64,000 bases of DNA from Myxococcota bacterium (GTDB lineage Bacteria; Myxococcota_A; UBA9160; UBA4427): assembly GCA_029243605.1 (NCBI GenBank), contig JAQWRT010000030.1, positions 1 through 64,000 of the forward strand, in the 5' to 3' direction. The translations under genes were made by a program, and so were the position numbers. Of the stretch, positions 25,712 through 35,291 are shown in pieces. Within the stretch, counting starts at the first letter, position 1; each line of letters opens with the position of its first letter. The notes beneath the pieces are model-generated. The model did not search any database. It was not told the DNA's origin and saw nothing but the letters and a program-made list of their open reading frames with translations.

Positions 25712-26451
25712 GACACCCTTCCCAAATCTTCCTCTTCGGCGACGGGCCGATTTTCTAGCTTTCGTTCCAAGCCCTTCAGCTTGGACTGGATCTCCGGGCG
25801 ACGCTCCGCGGGCACCAGACCGAGAAAGGCCAGATTCAGGCCGTAAAGAGCCCGCGCTTCGAACTGGGCGTCATCGATCCGGCCCAGAGCCCACTGGACC
25901 GATGCAAACTGGGCACAGTGATGGATCTGCCAGGCCACTTGCTCGGGCCTCAGTGTGCTCTCCAAAAAGCCCTGGGTACGCCCCTCTCGGATGACTCCCG
26001 AGAGCAACTTAATCGCCTGATCCATCGGCTCAATGGGCGACGGATGCCCACCGATCTCCCCTTCGAGCCAGGCGAGCATCATCGGCCGAAAGAGTTCATG
26101 CTGGCGACACGTCTCCCGAACGCTGGCCCGAACGAGCGAACGGCAATACTCGACCGGATCACCCGATGATTCGTCTTTCGGAAGGGACGCCTCCATCCGG
26201 TCCCTGGCGTCGAGGGTCAGCGCCCGCAGGATCTCCTCGCGTGTGCCCCAGAGGTTGTAGAGCGTATTCACACTGAGCGAAGCCTCTTCGGCCAATTTGC
26301 GCATGGAAAGCGCCCCCAGCCCGCCCCGGCTCAAAAGAAGCCGGGCCGCCCCGAGAATACGCTCCCGACGCAACTCAATATTCTTCTCCCGCAACCCGGC
26401 CCCGGATGAATTCGGGTCCGGAGGAATTTCATTTGCAGAATCGTTGGACAT
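25699..26451 (-). CDS. TetR family transcriptional regulator
   Basis: A 250-residue repressor. The helix-turn-helix is at about residues 30-75: RERILGAARLLLSRGG, then MRKLAEEASLSVNTLYNLWGTREE. The remaining part is a TetR ligand-binding helical domain. The start is set at 26451 because a perfect operator-like palindrome (26461-26477) lies just before it; an earlier in-frame ATG would lie within the palindrome. It heads an operon with the GST-like and DUF1330-like genes and diverges from the amidohydrolase, so it probably represses both sides and itself. Confidence 0.9.
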   Translation of the reverse strand: MSNDSANEIPPDPNSSGAGLREKNIELRRERILGAARLLLSRGGLGALSMRKLAEEASLSVNTLYNLWGTREEILRALTLDARDRMEASLPKDESSGDPVEYCRSLVRASVRETCRQHELFRPMMLAWLEGEIGGHPSPIEPMDQAIKLLSGVIREGRTQGFLESTLRPEQVAWQIHHCAQFASVQWALGRIDDAQFEARALYGLNLAFLGLVPAERRPEIQSKLKGLERKLENRPVAEEEDLGRVSCRN

Positions 26452-26460
26452 TGCACTATT

Positions 26461-26477
26461 TTGATACATCGTATCAA
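26461..26477. promoter_or_regulatory. TetR operator: perfect 7-3-7 inverted repeat
   Basis: TTGATACATCGTATCAA: arms TTGATAC and GTATCAA are perfect reverse complements around ATC. It ends ten bases from the TetR start and lies about 150 bases before the divergent amidohydrolase, the normal place for an autoregulated TetR operator. Confidence 0.7.
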
Positions 26478-26628
26478 TAATCCTGTCAATCGATTGGCCG
26501 AGTGGACGGTGCCAGCCCGCCCCCACAAGTGGCCAAGCCCCGAAGCCACCACCGCGCGCCTCCACGCCAAGGTTGCAGAACACCCTGGGCGGTTGCCCTA
26601 TGGTTCATGCGTCAATTCGGGAGGCAAA

Positions 26629-28389
26629 ATGGATACCTTGATTCGAGAAGGCACCCTGGTGGATGGGACGGGCCGCGCCAAGCGGCGGGCTGACGTGGTC
26701 CTCCAAGATGGACTGGTCCGAGGCATCGAATCACCAGGATCAGTGGATCCGGCCGATGCCCGTGAGGTAATCGATGCCACGGGGATGTTAGTCACTCCGG
26801 GATTCGTAGACCCGCACACCCATTACGACGGGCAGGCCACCTGGGACGATCGTCTTGCGCCGTCGTCGGACCACGGCATCACCACTGCGGTGATCGGAAA
26901 TTGCGGAGTGGGATTTGCGCCCGTCCGGCCAGGGTCCGAAGATTTCCTGATCGCCCTCATGGAAGGCGTAGAAGATATTCCCGGCGCCGCCCTCGCCGAG
27001 GGAATCGACTGGAGATGGGAAAGCTTCTCAGAATACCTCGACGTGCTGGCGAGCAAGCCCCGCGCCATCGAGTTGGCCGCTCAAGTCCCGCATGGGGCCA
27101 TCCGCGCCTACGTTCTCGGACGCTCGGGCAACGTCAACCGGCCAGCGACTTCTCAAGAAATTACTGAGATGGCGGCCCTGACGAAGGCAGCGGTCGAAGC
27201 CGGCGCCGTTGCTTTTTCAACCAACCGCATTGCGCTGCATGTTTCGACCAATGGCGAAGCAGTCCCTGGGACCTTTGCGGACAAAGCAGAGATCTTGGCG
27301 CTCGTACGTGCGACCCAGGCAGGCGGCTCTAATTTGCTCCAGGTTGTCCCCGACGGGTTGATGGGAGAGAACCCGGAGGGCTTCCGTGCAGAGATCGCCC
27401 TCTATCGGGAACTCAGCCTGGAGACGGGCTGTACGGTTTCGTTCACTCTCGCCCAGAATAATGTCCAGACCGACCTTTGGGAGGAGATCCTACAGACCAT
27501 GGAGCGCGCCAATGGGGAAGGCGCAAAGTTGGTAGGGATGGCGGCCAACCGCCCTGGCGGGATGTTGATGAGTTGGAACAGCTTCAACATATTCATGGAT
27601 AGGCCGAGTTATCTCGAGGTCGCAGAACTTCCCCTGGCGGAGCGGCTCGAGCGCTTGCGTGATCCCCGTTTGCGCGAACGCATCTTGTCGGAGCCCGTCC
27701 AGTCCCCGCTTCTGCAAAACGGCCACATGATTGTGATGCAGAGCCTGGACGCGACCTACATCATCGACAAAGACCCCACCTTTGAGCCCGAGCCCTCGGA
27801 GAGCTTGGGGCGCTTGATCGGGCGCTCGGGCGAGCCCCCCGAAAAAGTCGTCTACGACACAATGTGCGAGATTGGCAGCGGGTTCCTTCACGTCTATATG
27901 GGGAATTACGCCGAAGGCGACCTGGGCGCTGTCGAGCGAATGATGCGCCATGAAAGCACCTTCATCGGCGCAGCCGATGGCGGCGCACACGTGACAGTTC
28001 TCTGCGATGCGGGTTACCCCACCTTCATGCTCCAACACTGGGTCCGAGATCGGACCCGGGGCGAGCGATTCTCGCTCGAGGAAGCCGTTCGCATGCTCAG
28101 CCAGGAGCCTGCCGATATTTACGGTTTCGCCGATCGTGGAGTCATCGAACCTGGCCGGCGAGCAGATCTCAATATCATTGACCTCGACAGGATCAGAATG
28201 CATCTGCCTCGGGTCGAGAACGACCTCCCCACCGGAGCCCCTCGATTGCTCCAGGGCGCGGACGGCTACGCGGCCACTCTGGTCGGCGGCCAGGTGACTT
28301 TCCAGGAAGGCCGCGAGACGGGAGCCCGGCCGGGTGGGCTGATCCGGGGCTCTTCACGAACTGCTACAACCGCACACCCAGTTCGGTAG
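26629..28389 (+). CDS. Amidohydrolase, N-acyl-D-amino-acid deacylase family
   Basis: About 586 residues of the metal-dependent amidohydrolase superfamily. The N-terminus (DTLIREGTLVDGTGRAKRRADV) is the composite beta-sandwich. VDPHTHYDGQATWDD carries the metal-binding H-x-H and the pattern peculiar to D-aminoacylases. Later blocks include GGAHVTVLCDAGYPTFML with the catalytic-type Asp region and IEPGRRADLNIIDLDR near the C-terminus. Substrates in this family are N-acyl-D-amino acids, but many environmental relatives are uncharacterised. The start at 26629 has GGGAGG seven bases upstream; the frame is open further but that part overlaps the operator. Divergent from, and probably controlled by, the TetR gene. 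Confidence 0.85.
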   Translation: MDTLIREGTLVDGTGRAKRRADVVLQDGLVRGIESPGSVDPADAREVIDATGMLVTPGFVDPHTHYDGQATWDDRLAPSSDHGITTAVIGNCGVGFAPVRPGSEDFLIALMEGVEDIPGAALAEGIDWRWESFSEYLDVLASKPRAIELAAQVPHGAIRAYVLGRSGNVNRPATSQEITEMAALTKAAVEAGAVAFSTNRIALHVSTNGEAVPGTFADKAEILALVRATQAGGSNLLQVVPDGLMGENPEGFRAEIALYRELSLETGCTVSFTLAQNNVQTDLWEEILQTMERANGEGAKLVGMAANRPGGMLMSWNSFNIFMDRPSYLEVAELPLAERLERLRDPRLRERILSEPVQSPLLQNGHMIVMQSLDATYIIDKDPTFEPEPSESLGRLIGRSGEPPEKVVYDTMCEIGSGFLHVYMGNYAEGDLGAVERMMRHESTFIGAADGGAHVTVLCDAGYPTFMLQHWVRDRTRGERFSLEEAVRMLSQEPADIYGFADRGVIEPGRRADLNIIDLDRIRMHLPRVENDLPTGAPRLLQGADGYAATLVGGQVTFQEGRETGARPGGLIRGSSRTATTAHPVR

Positions 28390-28393
28390 AGCC

Positions 28394-29674
28394 TTGGGAA
28401 AATTCATAAGCAAGAGAAAACTATTCGCTTTCCGTCTGCTCGTGGTGATAATCAGCCTCGCCTTCGTGCTCGGAATTGGCGAAATCGCGTTTCGAATACT
28501 ACGGCCCGTCGATCTCGGCACCTCGCATATGCACCGCATCCCTCACGCCGAGCGGGGCTGGGCACTTGAGCCCGAGGCTCGCTACATCAATCAAGTAGGC
28601 CCGATCTTGGTGCCCGTCGAATACTCCTCCGAGGGTTGGCGGGATATCGACCACGTCCTGCCCAAGCCGCTCCACGAGTCCCGTATCGTAGTTCTCGGTG
28701 ACTCGTTCATGGAGGGCTACTCAGTCCGCTCCGAAGAAACAATGACTCGGCGCTTAGAGTCCCTTTTGCGCGAGCAGGGCCAACCCGAAACTCGCGCAGT
28801 CAACCTCGGTGTCGGCGGCTACGGAACGCTCCAAGAATTGATCACCTATCGAACCGTCGGTGCCCGTCACGAACCGTTCTTAGTGCTCCTCGGCTTCTAT
28901 GAGAACGACCTATGGAATAATCTCCCAGGCCTAGACAGCGACGGGCTCAAACTCCAGACTCGCCCCTTTTTGCTTGACGGACCAGGCTTTCGCATCTCGA
29001 CCATCGATTACGAGGGCGCCCTTGAACGTTTTGAGGCGAATCGCATCGCCGCCGAAAACGATTTTTTTATGCGCATGAAGCGAAATTCGGCACTCGCTCA
29101 ACGCATTGATGACGCCAAGGCCTACGTCGGATCCCAAATCGAAACCGCCTTCGCTCTCGGCCAGGCGGCTTGGAGCCGGGGCCGGGGAGCGATCGACTCG
29201 AGTGCCGAAGCCGAGCGACTGAAATCCAGGAAAGCGAGTGCCGATCGTTGTGCAGACCGAGTCACTCGAGCGTGGTCGACCACCGAGCGAATTCTGGCTC
29301 AACTCGATGAAGAGGTAGAAGCCCATGGAGGAAAATTGATCGTCTTCAGTGTGCCCGCGATACGGGGCATCCCCTTTAGCGAGGTCGGCTTGTCACCGAG
29401 CCAGACGGCTGGGAACTGCTCAAGAGACGCAGCTCCAAGCCAGCTCGCGGTGGTCACTCAGCGTCTGGGCATTGATTTTATCGACCTATTTCCCGCGTTT
29501 CACACGCGCTCCGACGGCGATCCCGAAGCCCTTTTTCACGCCGCTGACCTCCACTGGAACGCAGCGGGTCACAATCTCGCCGCCTCGGTGATAGCAGACG
29601 AATTGACCGACACTCTGGCTGCTATCCGGGCGGGTCGGGGCATCGAGGCTGAGGGATCGAGTTCATCGCCTTGA
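28394..29674 (+). CDS. SGNH/GDSL-type hydrolase, membrane-anchored
   Basis: A 426-residue protein. One N-terminal membrane segment (FRLLVVIISLAFVLGIGEIAF) is followed by an SGNH hydrolase domain. IVVLGDSFMEGYSV holds the nucleophile Ser in block I, VNLGVGGYGTLQE gives the block II Gly, GFYENDLWNN the block III Asn, and ADLHWNAAGHNLAA the C-terminal Asp-x-x-His. Such periplasmic enzymes often add or remove acetyl groups on envelope glycans. It starts at TTG 28394, five bases after the amidohydrolase stop, with no alternative nearby start and no strong ribosome binding site, so coupling to the preceding gene is likely. Confidence 0.8.
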   Translation: MGKFISKRKLFAFRLLVVIISLAFVLGIGEIAFRILRPVDLGTSHMHRIPHAERGWALEPEARYINQVGPILVPVEYSSEGWRDIDHVLPKPLHESRIVVLGDSFMEGYSVRSEETMTRRLESLLREQGQPETRAVNLGVGGYGTLQELITYRTVGARHEPFLVLLGFYENDLWNNLPGLDSDGLKLQTRPFLLDGPGFRISTIDYEGALERFEANRIAAENDFFMRMKRNSALAQRIDDAKAYVGSQIETAFALGQAAWSRGRGAIDSSAEAERLKSRKASADRCADRVTRAWSTTERILAQLDEEVEAHGGKLIVFSVPAIRGIPFSEVGLSPSQTAGNCSRDAAPSQLAVVTQRLGIDFIDLFPAFHTRSDGDPEALFHAADLHWNAAGHNLAASVIADELTDTLAAIRAGRGIEAEGSSSSP

Positions 29675-29742
29675 TACTGCTCTCTTCTTAAAACCCCGGA
29701 ATACTCGAGCGGGCTCGGTGGTTTCCCGAGGAGATCCACTGA

Positions 29743-30939
29743 TTACGAAACTCGACGCCTGAAGGCAGACCGGCCCTCCGGCGAAAGAACCAAAATCCCA
29801 AATGCCAAAAAGGTCGCCAGACCCACTGTCATAAACACCATTGGGAAGCCCCTGGAATAGGCGAGGGACCCCAAGAAAAATGTCCCCAAGGCGCCCCCTG
29901 CGGTAAACCAGCCTTGGAAGACGGCCATGATCTTGCCGCGGTCATGCTGACTCGCCCCTTCTACCACCAGCGCATTGAAGGAGGGGTAGAAAAAGCCGTG
30001 AGCTAAGCCCAGAAGCGCCCCCAGGCGCACCAGGCCTACGTTCGCGAGGTCCGTGGTCAGGGCCACCGCCACCGCATAGACAAAGAGACTCCCCACGGCC
30101 ACCCGGCTGCGACCAATTCGATCGAAAAAGGGACCCGCTCCCAAACGAACCAGTAGAGCCGCAACCGTGTAGCCCACGAAGAAGAGGCTCAGCTGATCCA
30201 TCCCCAATTCCACCGCGAAAGGCTGATGGAGAACGAAGACCGTCGCAAAGGCGGCGCCCACGATGCTGATGACCGCAGCACACCGCAATTGTTTGGGGTC
30301 GAGCGCAATGTCGAGAAATCTGGAGACCTGACCGCTTTCGGCCTCTCCCCTACTCGGCTCGCGAATCAGGAAAGAGGCAAGAACGCAGGCTAACGCTCCG
30401 AACCCTGCCACCGTGAAAGCGAGCCTCCAGCCGCTAAAATCCGCCAAGAGTTCCACCGAGAGCGGCGCCAGAGCATTGGTCGAAAGCATTGTCACCCCGA
30501 AATAGCCGATCGCTTGCGCCAGCTTCCGGGGTGGAGCCAGATCGATTACAAGCGCCGAACCCGCTGCAAAAGCCATCCCGAACGCCACCCCCTGAAGGCT
30601 CCTCAAAAGGAAGATCAGCGCGCCAAACTCATGTACCCAGAAAAAAGAAAGCGAGGCCAGCGTCATGAGCGCAGCTCCGCCCATCAGGAATGGGCGCCGA
30701 CCAAAACGATCCACCATCACGCCGCTCACCAAAAGACCCACCATGGTGGAAAAACGGTTGACCGTAGCCACTTGACCAATTTGGGCCGCGTTGGTGCCAA
30801 GCTCGACAGCCAGATATTTTGGGAAGAGCAGAAAACTGGAGAACGAATATCCAAAAAAGGTCTGAGCGACCAGGACAACCACAAGATCTCGGCTGAGGAG
30901 CCGATCTGTTCGACTCGCCATCGTGCCCCGCGCCTTCAT
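29743..30939 (-). CDS. MFS transporter
   Basis: A 398-residue major facilitator superfamily permease with about 12 hydrophobic helices in two halves. The signature between helices 2 and 3 is GVMVDRFGRRPFLMGG (GxxxDRxGRR), and a weaker copy is GPFFDRIGRSRVAVG in the second half. The substrate is not evident; its layout resembles drug or sugar efflux carriers of the DHA1 kind. The start at 30939 has GGGAGTAGAG just upstream. It lies 97 bases after a TetR gene on the same strand, which suggests that regulator controls it. Confidence 0.85.
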   Translation of the reverse strand: MKARGTMASRTDRLLSRDLVVVLVAQTFFGYSFSSFLLFPKYLAVELGTNAAQIGQVATVNRFSTMVGLLVSGVMVDRFGRRPFLMGGAALMTLASLSFFWVHEFGALIFLLRSLQGVAFGMAFAAGSALVIDLAPPRKLAQAIGYFGVTMLSTNALAPLSVELLADFSGWRLAFTVAGFGALACVLASFLIREPSRGEAESGQVSRFLDIALDPKQLRCAAVISIVGAAFATVFVLHQPFAVELGMDQLSLFFVGYTVAALLVRLGAGPFFDRIGRSRVAVGSLFVYAVAVALTTDLANVGLVRLGALLGLAHGFFYPSFNALVVEGASQHDRGKIMAVFQGWFTAGGALGTFFLGSLAYSRGFPMVFMTVGLATFLAFGILVLSPEGRSAFRRRVS

Positions 30940-31036
30940 TCTCTACTCCCGAAAATCACACTCCAAGCAGTGACGAGAGGGTCTCATGACTGCACACACC
31001 CTGGTGCCGATACGCTCGCCTTAGTGCCGGGCGCCT

Positions 31037-31783
31037 TCAGGAGCGCTTGGCCCGGGCACGGGGAGTTCGAGCTGGTGGAGTCGCCGTGGCATCGTGGTCG
31101 CGTTCCCGCTCACCGAGAAGCCCGAGAGTCTCTCCCGAGACTTCCGCGCTGAGAAGCCCCGTCACCAGGTCGAGCAGATCGCTGACAAAGAGCCGGTGGT
31201 CTCCCCGTCTCCGGGCCCGTGCCCGACGGCCGAGCTCGGAGAAGCACAGATTCATGGCTGAGAAGCGGCGATGCAAGGGCAGCGTTGTCTCGGCCATGAG
31301 CCGCTTGGCCAGACGGTCCCAGCGGCCGAGCTCGGTGTCGTCGAAGGGACCTTGGCGGCGGAGATTCACCGGATCGGCGATGAGCTCCGCGACGATACGC
31401 AGGTAGTTGCGCCCGGCTGCATCCTCGAGCATGGCGGCCGAGGGACGAACGAGAGCGCTGGCGAGGGATCGAGTCGAGGGCGCCGTCTCGGCTTCGACTT
31501 CGTCGAGCAATGCTGCTCGTCTCGCCCCCACCCGCTGATTGTGCGGCGCGAGCACCGCGAGCAGCAAGGCCTCACGATTGCCAAAGTGGTACTGGACTGC
31601 GTTGTTATTGCGCTGATCCGCCGCACGACCCAGCTCGCGAATCGAAACGCCCTCGATCCCGCGCTCGGCAAAAAGCGCCCGAGCGGCCTCGATCAGCGCC
31701 TCTCGACCCGTCGGCTCCGCGCTTTGTTTGCCGGAGCGCACTTTTGCCACCTCCGTGTTCCTCTGACACCTCACCTGACCCAC
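31037..31783 (-). CDS. TetR family transcriptional regulator
   Basis: A TetR regulator of about 240 residues with the DNA-binding domain near residues 28-72: REALIEAARALFAERGIEGVSIRELGRAADQRNNNAVQYHFGNREALLLAVL. The stretch NNNAVQYHFGNRE is characteristic of a subgroup with an Asn-rich recognition helix. The C-terminal tail is Arg/Ala-rich. The start is uncertain; GTG 31783 is the most distal and lies 23 bases after the acyl-CoA dehydrogenase stop. It lies between the acyl-CoA dehydrogenase and MFS genes on the same strand. No clean palindrome is seen next to it. Confidence 0.8.
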   Translation of the reverse strand: MGQVRCQRNTEVAKVRSGKQSAEPTGREALIEAARALFAERGIEGVSIRELGRAADQRNNNAVQYHFGNREALLLAVLAPHNQRVGARRAALLDEVEAETAPSTRSLASALVRPSAAMLEDAAGRNYLRIVAELIADPVNLRRQGPFDDTELGRWDRLAKRLMAETTLPLHRRFSAMNLCFSELGRRARARRRGDHRLFVSDLLDLVTGLLSAEVSGETLGLLGERERDHDATATPPARTPRARAKRS

Positions 31784-31806
31784 AAGCGCGGCTCCCGGCC
31801 TTGGCG

Positions 31807-33090
31807 CTATCGACCCCGCTTCTCGCGGTATGCCTTCCAGCGTTCAGCCGCTTCGGCCAGCTCAGGCTTGGCTTCGAAGATCGGCTCCATCTTCTTCCAG
31901 GCTTGTTCCTTCTTGTAGGGAAGAAATTCTCGTGGGAAATTACCTTCGTGGGGCTCGTATTCACGAAGCACCCGGCGAGCCACCGTTGCCTTATGGACCT
32001 CATCTGCACCGTCCGCCAAGCCCATGGTCGGCGCGACCGCGTACATGTCTTGCAGGGGGGTGAGGTCAGTGGTCCCAAGGGAACCGTGAATCTGCAACGA
32101 ATCAAAAGAGATCTCGCGGAGCACGCGAGACATCGTGAACTTCACCACACCAATATCGGTGCGGCAGTCCTGGGCAGAGGTCTGGTCGATCTTCCAGGCC
32201 GTCTCGAGCACCAGCAGACGCAGCATTCGGAGTTTTGCGTACGACTCCGCAATCTTCTCCTGCACCATCTGATGCTCGGCAATGATGGCCCCGTGAGATT
32301 CCCTGGATAGGGCCCGCTCGCACATCATGTCGAATGCCAGCGTGCACTGGGCAATGGTCCGCATGGCGTGGTGGATACGCCCTCCCCCCAGGCGTCGCTG
32401 CGCCAGAATATGAGCTCCGTCTTCTGGCCCCAAAAGGTGATCGAGCGGAATCCGCACATCCCGGTAAATGATGTGATTATGGTTTCGAGGCTCGGGCATG
32501 ATCTCCACGCCTTCGGTCGTACGCGGAACAATGAAAATTCCGTTTGTACACATCACAAAGAGGAGGTCGGCGACACGACCCGCAGAAGTGAACCATTTCT
32601 CGCCATTGATGACCCACTCATCACCGTCACGCACGGCCACGGTCTTGAACAGCCGCGGGTCCGAACCACCTTGGGGCTCGGTCATAGAGTAGGCGGAGAA
32701 CATCTCTTGGTTCAGCAGCGGCTCGAGCCAGCGCTTCTTCTGCTCGTCGGTTCCATAGGCCGCCAAGATTTCCATATTGCCTGTATCCGGAGCTGCCGCA
32801 CCGAAGAGTTGGGGCGCCGCCGGGTAGCGGCCGAGAATCTCATTCACCAACCCGAGTTTCAATTGCCCAAAACCCGGGCCGCCGAGTTCTTCGTCGAGGA
32901 AGAGCGCCCAAAGCCCCTGATCCTTCACGTCTTGCTGTAGATCACGAACATAGGCTCGGACCACCGGGTCGGGCAATCGGACGGCATGAGGGAAGATGTG
33001 GTGCAGCGGCTCCACACGCTCCTCGCAAAACTGCTGGATCCAGTCGAGTTTCTCCTGAAATTCGGGATCAGTCGAGAATTCCCATGCCAT
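31807..33090 (-). CDS. Acyl-CoA dehydrogenase
   Basis: A 427-residue FAD enzyme. MFSAYSMTEPQGGSDPRLF and EWVINGEKWFTSAGRVADLL are the flavin and middle-domain signatures. The C-terminal helical domain includes IHGSLGTTDLTPLQDMYAVAPTMGLADGADEVHKATVARRVL, where GADEVH marks the ACAD10/11-like class found in proteobacteria. It introduces a 2,3-double bond into an acyl-CoA. The chain specificity cannot be read from sequence. The start at 33090 has GGAAGGAG seven bases upstream. It is probably co-transcribed with the TetR gene. Confidence 0.9.
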   Translation of the reverse strand: MAWEFSTDPEFQEKLDWIQQFCEERVEPLHHIFPHAVRLPDPVVRAYVRDLQQDVKDQGLWALFLDEELGGPGFGQLKLGLVNEILGRYPAAPQLFGAAAPDTGNMEILAAYGTDEQKKRWLEPLLNQEMFSAYSMTEPQGGSDPRLFKTVAVRDGDEWVINGEKWFTSAGRVADLLFVMCTNGIFIVPRTTEGVEIMPEPRNHNHIIYRDVRIPLDHLLGPEDGAHILAQRRLGGGRIHHAMRTIAQCTLAFDMMCERALSRESHGAIIAEHQMVQEKIAESYAKLRMLRLLVLETAWKIDQTSAQDCRTDIGVVKFTMSRVLREISFDSLQIHGSLGTTDLTPLQDMYAVAPTMGLADGADEVHKATVARRVLREYEPHEGNFPREFLPYKKEQAWKKMEPIFEAKPELAEAAERWKAYREKRGR

Positions 33091-33350
33091 GATGGTGCTC
33101 CTTCCGAGGGTGGGGTCGGCGAGCAAGGCTCAGCCGAGGCAAGACATCTAGCCCGAAATACAATACAACTGCCTTATCCAAAGTCAATCGAAGGCAAGGG
33201 CTTGGAGTGCCGGGCTGTCCCGGAGATTTTCCACCATCGGCTCCCAAGCAACCCTATTCGGGGCAACCGACCACCGTTTGAGCCGACAAATGGCCAAATC
33301 GTCTCCTTCATCGGTGGAAGCTCGGTGAGGATCCCTATAGGCTGGTGGGT

Positions 33351-35291
33351 ATGGAGTTGGGGCTCTTCACTCTTGCGTTGATTTGGGTCGTGGCGGTCTT
33401 CGCCCGCCCCTCGAATCGGCTCGTGATCGGCGGGATAATTTTCGTCATCGCGAGCGGAGGGGTTGCGTGGTCGCTGATTTCGGAACCGCCTCCCCCGCCC
33501 GATTCGGGTTTGCCCGAACCCCTCGAGCAGGCCGACTTCACGAGTTCCGATTCTTGCCGAGCTTGCCACCCGGCCCAATACAAAAGCTGGCACGATTCCT
33601 ACCACCGAACCATGACCCAGGCGGCGAATAAAAACACGGTCTTGGCTGACTGGGGGGTAATGGAGCTCGAGGATCGAGGGTTCACAACCCGCCTCTTTCG
33701 CGACGAGGATGAATTCTGGGCCGAATTGCCCGACCCCCTCTGGCATCAAGACAAGTCTCCCGAGCGGCCCTCGACCCCTCCTCTCATCAAGGCCCGGGTG
33801 GTCATGACCACTGGCTCTCATCATTTGCAAAATTATTGGATCCGTCGGCCTAGCGAAGGAAAAGCCTACCTCGACAGTTTCGACAACGGCGCACTTGTCC
33901 AGCTTCCGTGGTTGTGGATGATCAAAGACCAACGCTGGTCTCCGGTTCAGGACTCTTTCTTGACCCCTCCGTCTCCGCATACCGAGCCCCCTGCGGTTTG
34001 GAACACCTCCTGCCACCTCTGCCATTCGGTGGCCCCCGAGCCCCGTTTCGATGGTCAGGGCTTCGACACGCGCACGGCTGAGCTCGGTGTCGCGTGCGAA
34101 GCGTGCCACGGACCCGGCCAGGTTCATGCCGAAGCGAATCGCTCCCCTGTCAGACGCTACGGGCAGTGGCTCTTCGGTGAGGAAGGTGACCCCACCATCG
34201 TCAACCCGGCCCGACTCGACGCGAAAAAATCGACTGAGGTGTGTGGACAATGCCATAGCTTCACTCGAGTGATCGACCTGGCCGGTTGGCAGAAAGACGG
34301 GATTCCTTTTCGGCCCGGAGGAGATCTCGATGAATCCAAGGCGCTTCTTCTATACGAAGAGATTCCCCACAGCCCCCACCTCCTCGCGCAGATCGCCGAC
34401 GAGCCCAATGCACTGGTCGGGCGATATTGGGAAGACGGCACCATTCGCGTTGCAGGGCGCGAGTACAACGGTCTGGCCGAATCGGCCTGCTTCCAGGAAG
34501 GCGAGATGAGCTGCCTCTCCTGTCATTCTCTTCATGAATACACCGAAGCCGCTGATCAGCTTTCCGCGACCGGATCGGGCGACGGTGTATGCCTGGACTG
34601 CCATCCCACGTTCCGAGAAGATCCCAGCGCCCACACCCACCACGACCTGGAATCCGAGGGCAGTCGCTGTCAAAATTGCCACATGCCGCACACGACTTAT
34701 GGGCTCTTTACAGCGATGCGCAGTCATCGGATCGACAGCCCCAGCGTCGGGAATTCCAAGAATTCGGGGCGACCGAATGCGTGCAATCTCTGCCATCTCG
34801 ACCAGAGCCTCGCTTGGGCCGACGGCCACCTGAACGATTGGTATGCCCAACCCTTCACGGAGCTCGACGATGAAGAAAGGACCCAATCGGCCGCTGTACG
34901 CTGGCTCCTACAAGGCGACGCGGCCCAACGGGCGATCACGGCTTGGCATATGGGCTGGGAGCCCGCTCAAAAGGTCAGCGGGAGAGGCTGGCAGGCAGCC
35001 CACCTGGCCGTTCTTCTTTCGGACCCCTATGTGTCCGTTCGACGGGTAGCTCAGGGGTCTATCGCCACTCTGCCGGGCTTCGAATTCTTCGAGTACGATC
35101 ACCTAGCTTCGCCTGAGCAATTGGTGGCTTCGCGTGATGAAGCCTGGCAACTCTGGCGGAAGGCCGCTCCGAGAAGTCTGGACCGCCAAGGCCCGGCACT
35201 GCTCCTTCTCTCCGACGGTCGAATCGACGAAGCGGCCCTGATCGACCAACTCAACGCACGAGACGAGACACCCTTGAGGATTATCGAGTGA
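33351..35291 (+). CDS. Membrane-anchored multihaem cytochrome c (eight CxxCH motifs)
   Basis: A 646-residue protein starting with two hydrophobic segments (LGLFTLALIWVVAVFA and LVIGGIIFVIASGGVAWSLI) instead of a cleavable signal. The periplasmic part carries eight CxxCH haem-c attachment sites: CRACH, CHLCH, CEACH, CGQCH, CLSCH, CLDCH, CQNCH and CNLCH. They follow the cytochrome c554-like layout with long spacing. The last ~130 residues contain no haem motif and look like helical, HEAT-like repeats (AAHLAVLLSDPYVSVRRVAQGSIA). It should be an electron carrier or redox enzyme on the periplasmic face. No catalytic residue set of nitrite or hydroxylamine octahaem enzymes is obvious. The next gene overlaps it. 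Confidence 0.85.
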   Translation: MELGLFTLALIWVVAVFARPSNRLVIGGIIFVIASGGVAWSLISEPPPPPDSGLPEPLEQADFTSSDSCRACHPAQYKSWHDSYHRTMTQAANKNTVLADWGVMELEDRGFTTRLFRDEDEFWAELPDPLWHQDKSPERPSTPPLIKARVVMTTGSHHLQNYWIRRPSEGKAYLDSFDNGALVQLPWLWMIKDQRWSPVQDSFLTPPSPHTEPPAVWNTSCHLCHSVAPEPRFDGQGFDTRTAELGVACEACHGPGQVHAEANRSPVRRYGQWLFGEEGDPTIVNPARLDAKKSTEVCGQCHSFTRVIDLAGWQKDGIPFRPGGDLDESKALLLYEEIPHSPHLLAQIADEPNALVGRYWEDGTIRVAGREYNGLAESACFQEGEMSCLSCHSLHEYTEAADQLSATGSGDGVCLDCHPTFREDPSAHTHHDLESEGSRCQNCHMPHTTYGLFTAMRSHRIDSPSVGNSKNSGRPNACNLCHLDQSLAWADGHLNDWYAQPFTELDDEERTQSAAVRWLLQGDAAQRAITAWHMGWEPAQKVSGRGWQAAHLAVLLSDPYVSVRRVAQGSIATLPGFEFFEYDHLASPEQLVASRDEAWQLWRKAAPRSLDRQGPALLLLSDGRIDEAALIDQLNARDETPLRIIE

